Source: Sphaerothrix epifaneia
GTDB lineage: Bacteria > Cyanobacteriota > Cyanobacteriia > Phormidesmidales > Phormidesmidaceae
Reading direction: 5' to 3'
Length of the DNA stretch: 64,000 nt
NCBI RefSeq assembly: GCF_042788235.1
Contig: NZ_JBHZOL010000075.1
Location: forward strand, 127,814 to 191,813
The first letter of the stretch is position 1; every line of letters starts with the position of its first letter. Position numbers and translations under genes: made by a program. The notes under the pieces were generated by a model, which saw only the letters and a program-made list of their open reading frames with translations, ran no database searches and was not told where the DNA came from. Of this stretch, positions 27,231-35,531 are shown in pieces.

Positions 27231-27370
27231 CGAAAGGCAGAAGGCAAAAGGCAAAGTTTCTGGCGGCGGCTTTCAGGATTTGAAGCGTCTTAACGCTTGG
27301 GGCTAAAGCGATGTCTTTGCTGGTTAGTAAAGTGAGCGGGTTTGTGTAGGGCAAAGGCAGCAGGCAAAAG
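27231..27370 (+). repeat. Short heptamer-type repeats (STRR-like)
   Basis: Two clusters of an AAGGCA(G/A)-like unit, at 27233-27256 (four near copies) and 27349-27370, fill the gap between two convergent genes. The same unit appears near 41803-41830, in reverse near 43085-43110 and in the hairpin at 3062-3090. It resembles the short tandemly repeated repetitive sequences of cyanobacteria. Confidence 0.6.
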
Positions 27371-27395
27371 CGCGAGGCTATGACTCTTCGGCAGT

Positions 27396-28256
27396 CTACG
27401 GCGTAACGGGCTGGGTAATCAGTTGGGCGATCGCTTTGCTATGGGTTTGGATTAAATCGTGTTCCGCCTGGGGCAAAACCGTTAACTGAGCCTGAGGAAT
27501 ACCAGCAGCATAGGTTTGGCAGTGCCACAGCGGTATGGTGCTGTCGAGTTCACCCGCAATGATCTGGGTAGGAGCCGCGATCGCGCCCAGATAGGGTTCA
27601 ACAGTATCAATCGCATCGGTCGGGGTTAGGCGATCGGTTAAAAACGATCTAGCAACTGGTTGCTTAAGCAATTCTGTGCGGGCGCGATAAATTTGGGCAA
27701 AGGTTGCCTCCTGATGGCATAAGCGGGCTAAAGGGGCGATCGCGCTCAAAATCCAATCGATAAGAGGGGTTTGCCAAAGCAGGGGTCTGAGGTAGGTATA
27801 GCGACCGACAAAGCTATCATCGCGGATGCCAGCAGGGGCAACCAGGCTTAGACGAGCCGGAGAGATCAACCGGGGATCAGCGGCAGTTGGCGGTAGCCAA
27901 CGGCTATAGTCAGCCGCCCAAGTGTAGCCACTAGCCGCGATCGCGTAGGCTGCTGCCACCCAGCCACCATAAGAATGACCAACCAGATGAACCGCTTGGA
28001 GATCGAGAGCGGCAATAAATTCTTGCAAAAAAGCAACCTGATGCCAAATGGTATATTTCAGCGGCGGTTGTGAAGACCCGCCAAAGCCCAGCAGATCTAA
28101 AGCAATACAGGGGTAATCAAGCGGTAGCTGAGACATAATGGGTTGCCAGTTAGCGCTGCTACCCAAAAAACCGTGGAGAAAAATCAGCGGGGTTCCCTGA
28201 CCCTGTTGCCGATAGGCAGCCTGATACGTCTTAAGCTGAATCGTTTTCAGTGACAT
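27396..28256 (-). CDS. Alpha/beta hydrolase
   Basis: A 286-residue hydrolase with the oxyanion motif LHGFLGSSANW near 28, the nucleophile elbow GHSYGG near 93, an Asp near 237 (AGELDSTIP) and a His near 266 (AEHDLI). A lid of about 75 residues lies between strands 6 and 7. The substrate is unknown. The ATG lies one nucleotide after the stop of the GT2 gene, indicating coupled translation. The adjacent GT2 looks like a carotenoid or lipid glycosyltransferase, so a role with the same product is conceivable but not proven. Confidence 0.87.
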   Translation of the reverse strand: MSLKTIQLKTYQAAYRQQGQGTPLIFLHGFLGSSANWQPIMSQLPLDYPCIALDLLGFGGSSQPPLKYTIWHQVAFLQEFIAALDLQAVHLVGHSYGGWVAAAYAIAASGYTWAADYSRWLPPTAADPRLISPARLSLVAPAGIRDDSFVGRYTYLRPLLWQTPLIDWILSAIAPLARLCHQEATFAQIYRARTELLKQPVARSFLTDRLTPTDAIDTVEPYLGAIAAPTQIIAGELDSTIPLWHCQTYAAGIPQAQLTVLPQAEHDLIQTHSKAIAQLITQPVTP

Positions 28257-28257
28257 G

Positions 28258-29493
28258 CTACTCCTGCTGCTTGACCGCTAGCGATCGCCCGCGCCAAGTC
28301 CAGCCCCACCCCGTTTCGGTTTTAATCACCGAGCCAATCGCGATCGCGGCTACCAGCAACCCACTCAGCCAGCTGAGCCAGAAGTATCGAAGCGGCTGCC
28401 CAAAGCGGCGAGCCGATTGTAAGCGATAAAAGTATTGCAAAGCGATCGCGCCCCAGGCCAACGCAACAGCCAACCCTAGCAGCCAGGGCTGAACTGAAAA
28501 CGCCGCAACATTCCAGGCAATCAGCCAGCTAGTCAAGGCGATCGCCCACCCCAACCAGGGAAACACAAACACCACCCCAATAGCAAAAGCAGAATACAAG
28601 GTAGAAAACAGATTACGCCCGGTACCCACGTAGTAGTTTTTCGTCCACCCTTCCCAAAGGCTGGCAAAATCTTGATACATTCGTACCTGCAAGAGCGCTA
28701 GCGCCAGCGTGTAGTGCAATTTGTGCCCCTTGCGTTTGACCAGACGAGCCAGGGCGACATCTTCTACAAGATCTTCAGCAACCGTTTCGTGGCCACCCAG
28801 AGCTTCATAGGTGGTACGGCGAAAAAGCATAAATGGGCCAGCCGCAAAGGCGCGATCGCGCTGAGCCGGATCATTGACCCCTTCAAAGCTAAAACCAATC
28901 GCCAGCACACTCATCATCAATGGCTGTACCAACCATTCAGCCAGACAGCCACAGACAATATTAGGCGCACAACTAAGCAGGTCAATTTGGGCTTGCTCAG
29001 CTTTTTGCAGCGTCGTTGCGATCGCTTGCGGCCCTAGACGCACATCCGCATCAATAAAGAGCCAGTAGTCGCCAGTCGCTTGCTTCACGGCGTTAGCACA
29101 AGCCCAATTTTTACCTCGCCAAGCAGCATCAGCCGGACGAGGCGGTACCTGCACAATCTCAAGGCGCGGATCGCAAGCGGCTAAGGTTTGAGCGATCGCA
29201 AGCGTCTGATCGGTCGATTCATCGTCAGCCACAATCACCTGAAGCTGAGTCGTTTCTGGCAACTGGCTGGCCAGCACCGCTTCTACGCAGCTTTGAATAT
29301 TGGCAGCTTCGTTGTACGCCGGAATAATCACACTCACGCGGGGTAGCTGTAGCGGCATCACCGCGATCGCCGTTAGGTGAGGTGCCTGATTTAGAGACTC
29401 ATTTTGTCGCCCAAAAAAAATTACCATGCCGTAAATGGATACCAGCAGCAAGGCAATCGCGATCAACAATCCAGTCTCAATCGGGGTCAACAT
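28258..29493 (-). CDS. Membrane GT2 glycosyltransferase, possibly CruG-like
   Basis: About 411 residues from MLTPIETG (a GTG 11 codons earlier is possible). There is one N-terminal helix, then a GT2 domain with VSVIIPAYNEAANI, VADDEST near 95, the DxD in FIDADVRLG near 155 and AEDLVEDVALARLVKR near 235. Three or four helices follow in the last 130 residues. The ending TETGWGWTWRGRSL resembles that of carotenoid transferases such as CruG, which glycosylates myxol in cyanobacteria. CruF is not adjacent, so this identity is tentative. It is in an operon with an RMD1 gene upstream and a hydrolase downstream. Confidence 0.8.
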   Translation of the reverse strand: MLTPIETGLLIAIALLLVSIYGMVIFFGRQNESLNQAPHLTAIAVMPLQLPRVSVIIPAYNEAANIQSCVEAVLASQLPETTQLQVIVADDESTDQTLAIAQTLAACDPRLEIVQVPPRPADAAWRGKNWACANAVKQATGDYWLFIDADVRLGPQAIATTLQKAEQAQIDLLSCAPNIVCGCLAEWLVQPLMMSVLAIGFSFEGVNDPAQRDRAFAAGPFMLFRRTTYEALGGHETVAEDLVEDVALARLVKRKGHKLHYTLALALLQVRMYQDFASLWEGWTKNYYVGTGRNLFSTLYSAFAIGVVFVFPWLGWAIALTSWLIAWNVAAFSVQPWLLGLAVALAWGAIALQYFYRLQSARRFGQPLRYFWLSWLSGLLVAAIAIGSVIKTETGWGWTWRGRSLAVKQQE

Positions 29494-29544
29494 ATAAACA
29501 ATCGACGGCGATCGCCGCTCCGCCACTCCAACAGCCTCAAACCC

Positions 29545-30354
29545 TTAAAAAGCAAACCGTTTGGCAAACAAATCGTAAAGCGAAAGCAGCACCTCGATCA
29601 CAATCAAAATCACCACGTACCACTCTAAGCGCAGTCCTGTGTTTTGATGCTGTAGTTCTAGAGCAGTTTCGGCTGTTCGCGAAACCAGATCCAATTTACG
29701 TTCTAAAGCCAAATGACGCTCACGAATTTCGTATTCATCCTCTAAGCGCAGATAAAGGCGATCGAGATCTGGAAACTCCCAAAGCAATTCAGGCTTATCA
29801 ATAATTTCAACCCGCCCTACCATCTTGTGCTGAATTAGCAGCGTACTGCCAATCTGTCGCAGAAGTTCGTTGGCTTGTTTGCGGTTGTTGCTGAGTTGCT
29901 GCAAACTGGCGGCAAAAGGTTCGATGCGATCGAAAACAGCCGCAGCCCCCATTTCATAGTGCGCCAAAACCACACTCTTGGCCAAAATATCAGACACAAT
30001 CTGCAAGCTGGGAATATCAAACTCAGCCAGCCAGAGGGTGTCATTTTCCACCTTACCGGCCTTAGCTCCATCCAGATGAATCGTAATTTCTTCCGTCTCC
30101 GGTTCAGCAAAAGGTGCCGTTACCAGCGCCTCCAAAGCAGCTAAAAAGTTAACCTCTTCTAAAGGAGAGAGTCCGATCACAATTACCGCACCATAATCAA
30201 ATAACACTGCACAACCCTGATCGCCCGCTTTCACCATCAATGGAGTTGTCGCCAGCGAGTTGGTCGTGCTAAATGGCTCTAGATCGAGACTCTGGCCTAA
30301 AAACAAAGCCCGAGCTTGAAGCGTATCCGTTTCGGAAAAGAGAGAAAGCTGCAT
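29545..30354 (-). CDS. RMD1/YagE family (DUF155) membrane protein
   Basis: A 269-residue protein of the RMD1 family (named after yeast Rmd1; the molecular function is unknown). The N-terminal domain contains CAVLFDYGAVIVIGLS near 48, and the C-terminus has a coiled region (DEYEIRERHLALERKLD) and the family's single anchor, LRLEWYVVILIVIEVLLSL near 245. Mitochondrial relatives are needed for organelle translation or division, which cannot be transferred directly. It starts the RMD1-GT2-hydrolase run; the GT2 ATG is about 50 nt downstream. The start ATG at 30354 has no strong ribosome site. Confidence 0.85.
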   Translation of the reverse strand: MQLSLFSETDTLQARALFLGQSLDLEPFSTTNSLATTPLMVKAGDQGCAVLFDYGAVIVIGLSPLEEVNFLAALEALVTAPFAEPETEEITIHLDGAKAGKVENDTLWLAEFDIPSLQIVSDILAKSVVLAHYEMGAAAVFDRIEPFAASLQQLSNNRKQANELLRQIGSTLLIQHKMVGRVEIIDKPELLWEFPDLDRLYLRLEDEYEIRERHLALERKLDLVSRTAETALELQHQNTGLRLEWYVVILIVIEVLLSLYDLFAKRFAF

Positions 30355-30442
30355 GCAGAATTAGTCGCGCTGTCGGAGAAAATAAGCAATGCCCTACTAA
30401 GCTAATGTAAATGAATTCAGCACGCCCCATTAGGTAACGCGG

Positions 30443-30991
30443 ATGAAAAGAGTTCTATTTATTCTAGGAGTGTTGGATGATGACGATATTGACTGGCTAA
30501 TTTCAACTGGTAAGCGGCAAGAAATCCCCCAAAACACCGTTTTGATCCATGAAGGTAAACCCATTGATGCTATCTACTTCTTGCTCGATGGCACGCTGAC
30601 TGTACAAGTTGCGGCCCTCAAAGATCAAATTATTGCCCATCTTTCCAGCGGGGAAGTGGTGGGCGAAATGTCATTTGTCGATACTCGCTTACCGTCAGCG
30701 ACCGTAAAAGCCATTACCCCTAGCCTGGTGCTGGCTATTCCTAAAGATCGCTTGATTGAAAAGCTTGAGCAGGATGTTTGGTTTGCCGCCAGATTTTATC
30801 GCGCCTTAGCCATTTTGCTGTCTACTCGGCTCAGAGGAACCGTACAAAAAATTCACGACGCTGCCCACTGGCGTCCCCTCGATCTTTCGGATGAAACATT
30901 TAACCTTGACATGGCAGCCAATATGTCGCTGGCGGCTATTCGCTTTGATTGGCTGCTGCGGCGCTTGCGAGACGGTGCCATTGAAACTTAA
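30443..30991 (+). CDS. Cyclic-nucleotide-binding domain protein
   Basis: A 182-residue Crp-fold sensor without an evident DNA-binding domain. The beta-roll spans about 15-120 with HEGKPIDAIYFLLDGTLTV and the phosphate-binding cassette SGEVVGEMSFVDTRLPSATV near 75-95 (in parts: GEVVGEMSF, RLPSATV). The Arg/Ser pair at RLPSA fits a cyclic nucleotide ligand. The C-terminal ~60 residues are helical (RFYRALAILLSTRLR) and may form a dimer or partner interface. A gene for an FHA protein follows 212 nt downstream. The regulated partner is unknown. Confidence 0.85.
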   Translation: MKRVLFILGVLDDDDIDWLISTGKRQEIPQNTVLIHEGKPIDAIYFLLDGTLTVQVAALKDQIIAHLSSGEVVGEMSFVDTRLPSATVKAITPSLVLAIPKDRLIEKLEQDVWFAARFYRALAILLSTRLRGTVQKIHDAAHWRPLDLSDETFNLDMAANMSLAAIRFDWLLRRLRDGAIET

Positions 30992-31203
30992 ATAGCCAAA
31001 ACTGCCAGGGAACTGGTCGGAGTGCTCCCATCTCTCCAAGCAATTAGATGAATTGACCTAGTCAAACAGCCAACTTTAGGGATTGCATTTACGGACTGGC
31101 GCAAGCGAGAATTTAGAATTGCGTAGTATCTACATGAAGTGGTTTACACTTATGCAGGCTAATCTAGTAACTGCGCTTCTCTGACTGAATCAAGGGTTAG
31201 GTA

Positions 31204-31644
31204 ATGGCTTCAGAATCTCAGTTCAGCAGCATTTTGATTGTTGAAGATAGTAAAGGACGACGCGAAATTATTTTAGACGGGTCAGTCTACTCAATCGGAC
31301 GTGATCCAAAATGCGATATTCGCTTATCGTCTCAGTTTGTCTCGCGTCACCACGCGACTTTAGTACAGCTGCCCAGGGACGACGAAACTTTTTACTACCG
31401 GATTGTAGATGGCAACCTGAAAGGCAAACCCAGCGCCAACGGTATGCTAATCAATGGCCGTAAAATTCAGGCACACGACCTCAAAAATGAGGATGAAATT
31501 GTTTTTGGGCCTCAGGCAAGAGCTATTTACTATCAGCTCAGACGTGACTCTGGATCAACGCTACCCCCTGATGAGTTCGACATCACTTTGATCAGCCCCA
31601 ACATGATTGACGAAGCCGACGAGGGCGACACCGCAGGGCACTAA
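31204..31644 (+). CDS. FHA domain protein
   Basis: A 146-residue protein that is almost entirely one forkhead-associated domain, which binds phosphothreonine. The family signature appears as YSIGRDPKCDIRL (about 29-41), SRHHATL (about 47-53) and NGMLINGRKI (about 80-89). It ends in an acidic tail. It could read Ser/Thr kinase signalling; no kinase gene is adjacent. The upstream 212 nt hold a plausible promoter (TTTACA and TAGTAA spaced 16 nt, ending near 31173). The gene converges with the next minus-strand gene. Confidence 0.9.
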   Translation: MASESQFSSILIVEDSKGRREIILDGSVYSIGRDPKCDIRLSSQFVSRHHATLVQLPRDDETFYYRIVDGNLKGKPSANGMLINGRKIQAHDLKNEDEIVFGPQARAIYYQLRRDSGSTLPPDEFDITLISPNMIDEADEGDTAGH

Positions 31645-31716
31645 TGAACTATCCCTGTCATTGGGGTGGGCTAATCTAGCCTGAGTTCAGATGAGCCAGT
31701 TTGAGGTTTTGCCCCC

Positions 31717-32040
31717 TTAGGAAGCTTGAGCCAGCACAATGGCTTGATTGACAGCTTCGAAAACTTGCTGACAGTGGTTGTCGGCATGTAGCGGTAGCTC
31801 CTCATTTTTAACCACTAAATTGACCCGCGCTTCGCTTTGGCCTGCTAAAGGCGGATTGATCAAAACTTCAACAGTGGTTAGCTTAGCAAACGAAACCTGC
31901 CCTGGCTTTTCTTTGGCCACCAGGTAGTCGGCTGTCTCGTAGACTAAGTTGAGGTCGCAAGCGCGCAGCGTCTCGGCTAGCGATTGCCGCAGCGTCGGCA
32001 CAGAACCAGCTGATGTGAATAAGTTGGTATAACGAGCCAT
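31717..32040 (-). CDS. Hypothetical protein, small and soluble
   Basis: A 107-residue protein with predicted alpha/beta content: a helix SVPTLRQSLAETLRACDL, a strand ETADYLVAKEKPG, then VEVLINPPLA and ARVNLVVKNEELPL, and a final helix HCQQVFEAVNQAIVLAQ. I recall similar cyanobacterial hypotheticals but no function. It has no signal or membrane helix. It is alone, converges with the FHA gene and diverges from the 600-nt gap before tmk. Confidence 0.75.
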   Translation of the reverse strand: MARYTNLFTSAGSVPTLRQSLAETLRACDLNLVYETADYLVAKEKPGQVSFAKLTTVEVLINPPLAGQSEARVNLVVKNEELPLHADNHCQQVFEAVNQAIVLAQAS

Positions 32041-32640
32041 AAGAATCTAAATATCAACAAATCATCTAAACTCAGGGAACAAACGAGGGTCTAACCAGGG
32101 AAACAATGCCCTATAGAGCCAACAGAGAGACAATATGCCTAATTTACCTCTTTAAGACTAGCTTCTGATCACCAGAGACAACAAACCTGCATCTACCCAT
32201 ATTCTCCGAAAAAACGATACAGTCTCAGGAAAGATTCTCTAAATTGGCAGCGTTTTTCTTTTTTGAGCTTGAAGCCCTACAATTTTGATTGCAGAACAGG
32301 CGCGTCACGCGGCGTCTACTAATTTACTTAGTCCTTCACTGGGGGCGGCCATTTAGCTGACCCTTGGAAAGGCTTAGCCACTCTTAAGCTAAAGCAGATG
32401 GCTCAAATACTTTTGTGTGTAATATTACTGATTTTCCTCTGTGTTGCAATCTTTCGCCCGAACTTTTGCCCGTAGGCAAGGAATCGCCCAAGATTAGTTT
32501 GATCCCGGTTTGGAAGCTGGCTTTCCAGGTGCATCCTTGCTACTCGGCCACAACTTCTGAACTTTAAAATTTTAGATAAATTTCATTTTATGTCGCCACC
32601 CGGTAGCCGTAGCCAATGCGGCAACGTTTATTGAACTGAC
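32041..32640. other. 600-nt gap upstream of tmk
   Basis: No coding frame stands out. The gap has a nested stem at 32348-32402, a hairpin TTGCC-CGTA-GGCAA (32466-32479), and TGGAAGC...GCTTTCCA (32511-32527, one bulge). Lacking a tRNA, 6S, tmRNA, SRP or RNase P signature, I cannot name an RNA here. Confidence 0.5.
32348..32402 (+). ncRNA. Nested stem-loop, possible small RNA or leader
   Basis: GCCAT (32348-32352) pairs with ATGGC (32398-32402). TTAGCT (32353-32358) pairs with AGCTAA (32387-32392) inside it, with a five-base bulge on the 3' side. Two small hairpins fit within the loop (CCTT/AAGG and GGC/GCC). This is compact multi-arm structure in a gap with no gene, about 240 nt before tmk. 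Confidence 0.3.
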
Positions 32641-33354
32641 ATGCAGGGAAAACTCATTGTTTTTGAAGGAATTGAGGGCTGTGGCAAGACCACTCAGCTG
32701 CAATTGTTGTTTGACTGGCTGCAAAGCAGTGCCGAACTGCGATCGCTTCAAGCTAGCCAATTAGTGGCGGGTGTTGTGAAAACTCGCCAGCCAGGGGGCA
32801 CTTATCTGGGCGCACAACTGCGGCAGATTTTGCTGCAGCCGCAAGACTCAGAACAGATTCAGCCCACAGCAGAGTTGTTGCTTTATGCAGCCGACCGGGC
32901 GCAGCATATTGACGAAATGATTCGTCCCTGTTTAGCCGCGGGTTATCTTATCCTCTGCGATCGCTTCACCGCTTCCACACTGGCCTATCAGGGGTATGGC
33001 CGGGGGTTAAGCCTTTCTCTCATTGAACAGCTCAATCAAATTGCTACTGGTGGCGTCAAAAGTGATTTGACGCTATGGCTTAAGCTCGATGTTGCAGTTG
33101 GCCTAGACCGCACCCGTCAGCGCGGTCTAACCGATAGAATGGAGCAGGCAGATCTGAGCTTTCATCGCCGGGTACAGCAGGGATTTGAGGACTTGGCGCA
33201 AAGCAACGCTCATACCACACAGGTTATTGAAGCTAAAGATTCTCAGACCGCGATCGCGCAACACATTCAATCTATTTTGCAGGCCAAACTGAGCCAATGG
33301 TATCCGCTGCCTTCGTCTCTCTCATCGGCCAATCCCAAGCCATCGAACTTTTAG
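32641..33354 (+). CDS. tmk: Thymidylate kinase
   Basis: A 237-residue dTMP kinase (dTMP to dTDP with ATP). The P-loop is EGIEGCGKTTQ (9-19). The nucleotide-binding DR motif is CDRFTASTLAYQG near 105. The lid region TRQRGLTDRMEQAD near 160 carries basic residues after the P-loop-independent lid, as in type II enzymes. The C-terminus is extended by about 25 residues compared with E. coli. The last 58 nt overlap the start of holB, a usual tmk-holB pairing in bacteria, implying coupled expression. It is preceded by a 600-nt gap. Confidence 0.95.
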   Translation: MQGKLIVFEGIEGCGKTTQLQLLFDWLQSSAELRSLQASQLVAGVVKTRQPGGTYLGAQLRQILLQPQDSEQIQPTAELLLYAADRAQHIDEMIRPCLAAGYLILCDRFTASTLAYQGYGRGLSLSLIEQLNQIATGGVKSDLTLWLKLDVAVGLDRTRQRGLTDRMEQADLSFHRRVQQGFEDLAQSNAHTTQVIEAKDSQTAIAQHIQSILQAKLSQWYPLPSSLSSANPKPSNF

Positions 33355-34247
33355 AAAGCGCAGTTGCCCAACAGCACGTAGCGCCAGCTTATTTGTTTGT
33401 CGGGCCAGAGGGAGTGGGGCGTAGTCTGGCGGCTAGTGCCTGGGCTGAGCAGCTTTTAAGCCCAACAAAATCACCCTCATCCCTACGCCACCGTATTCAA
33501 CAGCGCAACCACCCTGATCTGTTGTGGGTTGAGCCAACTTATCTGCATCAGGGTAAACGCCTCACAGCAACTGAAGCAATGGATATTGGGCTACGGCGCA
33601 AAAGTCCGCCCCAAATTCGTTTAGAGCAAGTGCGGGAAATTAGCCGCTATCTCAGCCGTCCGCCGTTAGAAGCCGAACGAGCCGTAGTGGTTATTGAACA
33701 AGCAGAAACAATGGCTGAGTCAGCCGCTAATGGTTTATTAAAGACGCTGGAAGAACCTGGACGAGCCACGTTGATTTTGCTGGCTCCCGATCGCAGTGCG
33801 CTGCTGCCGACGCTGGTATCGCGCTGTCAACAGGTTGCCTTTCGTCGCCTTAGTGCTGCCGAAATGCAGCAGGTGTTGACTCAAAGCGGGCAGGCAGAAA
33901 TTTTGGCGCATCCAGAGATTTTAGCGATCGCCCAGGGTAGCCCCGGTCAGGCGATCGCTAGCTGGCAGCAACGACAGGCTATTCCGGCTGAGCTGTTGCA
34001 AGCGCTACGGCAACCACCCGCGACTTTGCGGCAAGCACTCGAACAAGCTCGACACATTGCCAAAACTTTGGAAATTGAGACGCAGCTTTGGCTGGTGGAC
34101 TATCTGCAGCATCAATACTGGCAAGTTTCAACTACGGCCTCTATCCCTTATTTGCAGCAGCTAGAGCAAGCTCGACAGCATTTGTTAGGCTTTGTACAGC
34201 CGCGTTTGGTCTGGGAAGTCACCCTCATGCAGCTTGTGAGATCCTGA
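33297..34247 (+). CDS. holB: DNA polymerase III delta-prime subunit
   Basis: A 316-residue clamp-loader subunit. The AAA+ fold begins SLIGQSQAIELLESAV, with a P-loop-like GPEGVGRSLAAS near 38 in which the Lys is replaced, as is normal for the non-ATP-binding delta-prime. The SRC motif appears as TLVSRCQQVAF near 178. The four-Cys zinc site of E. coli delta-prime is not present. The chosen ATG overlaps tmk by 58 nt; homologues begin at about the same place. The C-terminal domain is poorly conserved. Confidence 0.9.
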   Translation: MVSAAFVSLIGQSQAIELLESAVAQQHVAPAYLFVGPEGVGRSLAASAWAEQLLSPTKSPSSLRHRIQQRNHPDLLWVEPTYLHQGKRLTATEAMDIGLRRKSPPQIRLEQVREISRYLSRPPLEAERAVVVIEQAETMAESAANGLLKTLEEPGRATLILLAPDRSALLPTLVSRCQQVAFRRLSAAEMQQVLTQSGQAEILAHPEILAIAQGSPGQAIASWQQRQAIPAELLQALRQPPATLRQALEQARHIAKTLEIETQLWLVDYLQHQYWQVSTTASIPYLQQLEQARQHLLGFVQPRLVWEVTLMQLVRS

Positions 34248-34343
34248 AGCGAGCAGGCTGATCTAAGATGAGTTGTTACAGATTGTGATCAGATTTTAGC
34301 CATACTCAACGACAAACGAAACTGACCGACACAGGCAGTATCT

Positions 34344-35531
34344 ATGGACGCAAATCAAACTCAAGGGCCATTTAAAAGCAATCTCGTTTGGCTATTGCTA
34401 GGGGCTTTGGTTTTTGTGGGTGGAGCAACGTTTTGGACGGCGCGATCGCTGATGGTAGCGCGTCAGGTGGCCTTAGAAGAAGCGGTAGTAGCCCCGCCGC
34501 AACAGGTTAGCGTCGCCGCCTTAGGACGAATTGAACCTCAAGGGCAAGTGGTGGACATTGCGGCTTCAGAGGGGGGGCGCATCAGTCGCATTTTAGTGAC
34601 TGAAGGCGATACTGTTACCGACGACCAAATACTGGCTTATCTCGATCTCTACGAAGTGCGTCTGGCAGAGCGCGATTTAGCTGCTAGTGAACTGGCTGAA
34701 GCCCAAGCCTTGCTAGCTGCCGAAACCACCGTCGGACAAACGCGCATTCAAGAAGCCCAGACCCGCTACGCTCAGTCTGATACCCCTCAAACCTACGCCA
34801 TAGAAGCCCAAGCAGCCACCATCAAAAGCTTAGAAGCCGATCTGACATTGGCACGCACCGATTTGACGCGTTTTCAACAGCTTTATCAACGAGGGGCGAT
34901 CGCCCGCCAGGAACTCGATCAGCAACAAACCGAGGTCAATCGCCTCCAGGAAGACCTTAATAGCGCCTTAGCCACGCGATCGCAGTTAGAAACCAATCGC
35001 CTCACTGATATGCGAAACGCTCAAGCCCAAATTAGCTCAGCCGAAGCCGGACTGCAGCTTTCTCAAGCGCAGGTCAAGGTTGAATCAGCCGCTCAAAACT
35101 TAGCGCTAGCCGAAGCTCGTCTAGCCCTCACGCTCATTCGCGCTCCCCAAGCAGGGCAAATTTTAGATGTTTTGGTACAGCCGGGTGAAGCAGTGGGGAT
35201 GGGAGACGCTCTGATGGCGATGGGCAACACTCAGCAAATGTTTGTTGTGGCCGAAGTTTACGAAACCGATATTGGTTTGGTGCAAGTAGGGCAGTCTGCT
35301 CAAATTACCAGCCGTAACGGAGCTTTTGCCGAAACCCTCGTCGGTGTAGTGGATGAAGTCGGGCTGCAAATTTTCAAAAACGATATTTTAGATGATGATC
35401 CGGCGGCTAACGCCGATGCCCGCGTTGTCGAAGTCCGCATCCGCATTGATGAAGGCGATAGCCAAGCGGTCGCGAGCCTCACCAACCTCCAGGTAGATGT
35501 GGTGATTGATGTCACCGATGAGGATGGATGA
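34344..35531 (+). CDS. devB: Membrane fusion protein, DevB/HlyD family
   Basis: A periplasmic adaptor of 395 residues. One N-terminal helix (LVWLLLGALVFVGGATFW) is followed by a lipoyl-like half near 55-95, a coiled-coil hairpin (about 100-245, rich in Ala, Gln and Glu), and the returning lipoyl half and beta-barrel. In heterocyst formers DevB works with DevC, DevA and a TolC-like channel to export glycolipids. Here the substrate is unknown. The stop overlaps the next start (ATGA). No TolC partner is in the window. Confidence 0.88.
   Translation: MDANQTQGPFKSNLVWLLLGALVFVGGATFWTARSLMVARQVALEEAVVAPPQQVSVAALGRIEPQGQVVDIAASEGGRISRILVTEGDTVTDDQILAYLDLYEVRLAERDLAASELAEAQALLAAETTVGQTRIQEAQTRYAQSDTPQTYAIEAQAATIKSLEADLTLARTDLTRFQQLYQRGAIARQELDQQQTEVNRLQEDLNSALATRSQLETNRLTDMRNAQAQISSAEAGLQLSQAQVKVESAAQNLALAEARLALTLIRAPQAGQILDVLVQPGEAVGMGDALMAMGNTQQMFVVAEVYETDIGLVQVGQSAQITSRNGAFAETLVGVVDEVGLQIFKNDILDDDPAANADARVVEVRIRIDEGDSQAVASLTNLQVDVVIDVTDEDG

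Noticed and set aside
27231..27370. CRISPR array
   Set aside because: Repeats are about seven bases, imperfect and without spacers of constant length.
32041..32640. 6S RNA, tmRNA, SRP RNA, RNase P RNA or a tRNA in this gap
   Set aside because: No signature (GTTCGAATC arm, GGAAGG SRP loop, RNase P core) is present, though structure is.
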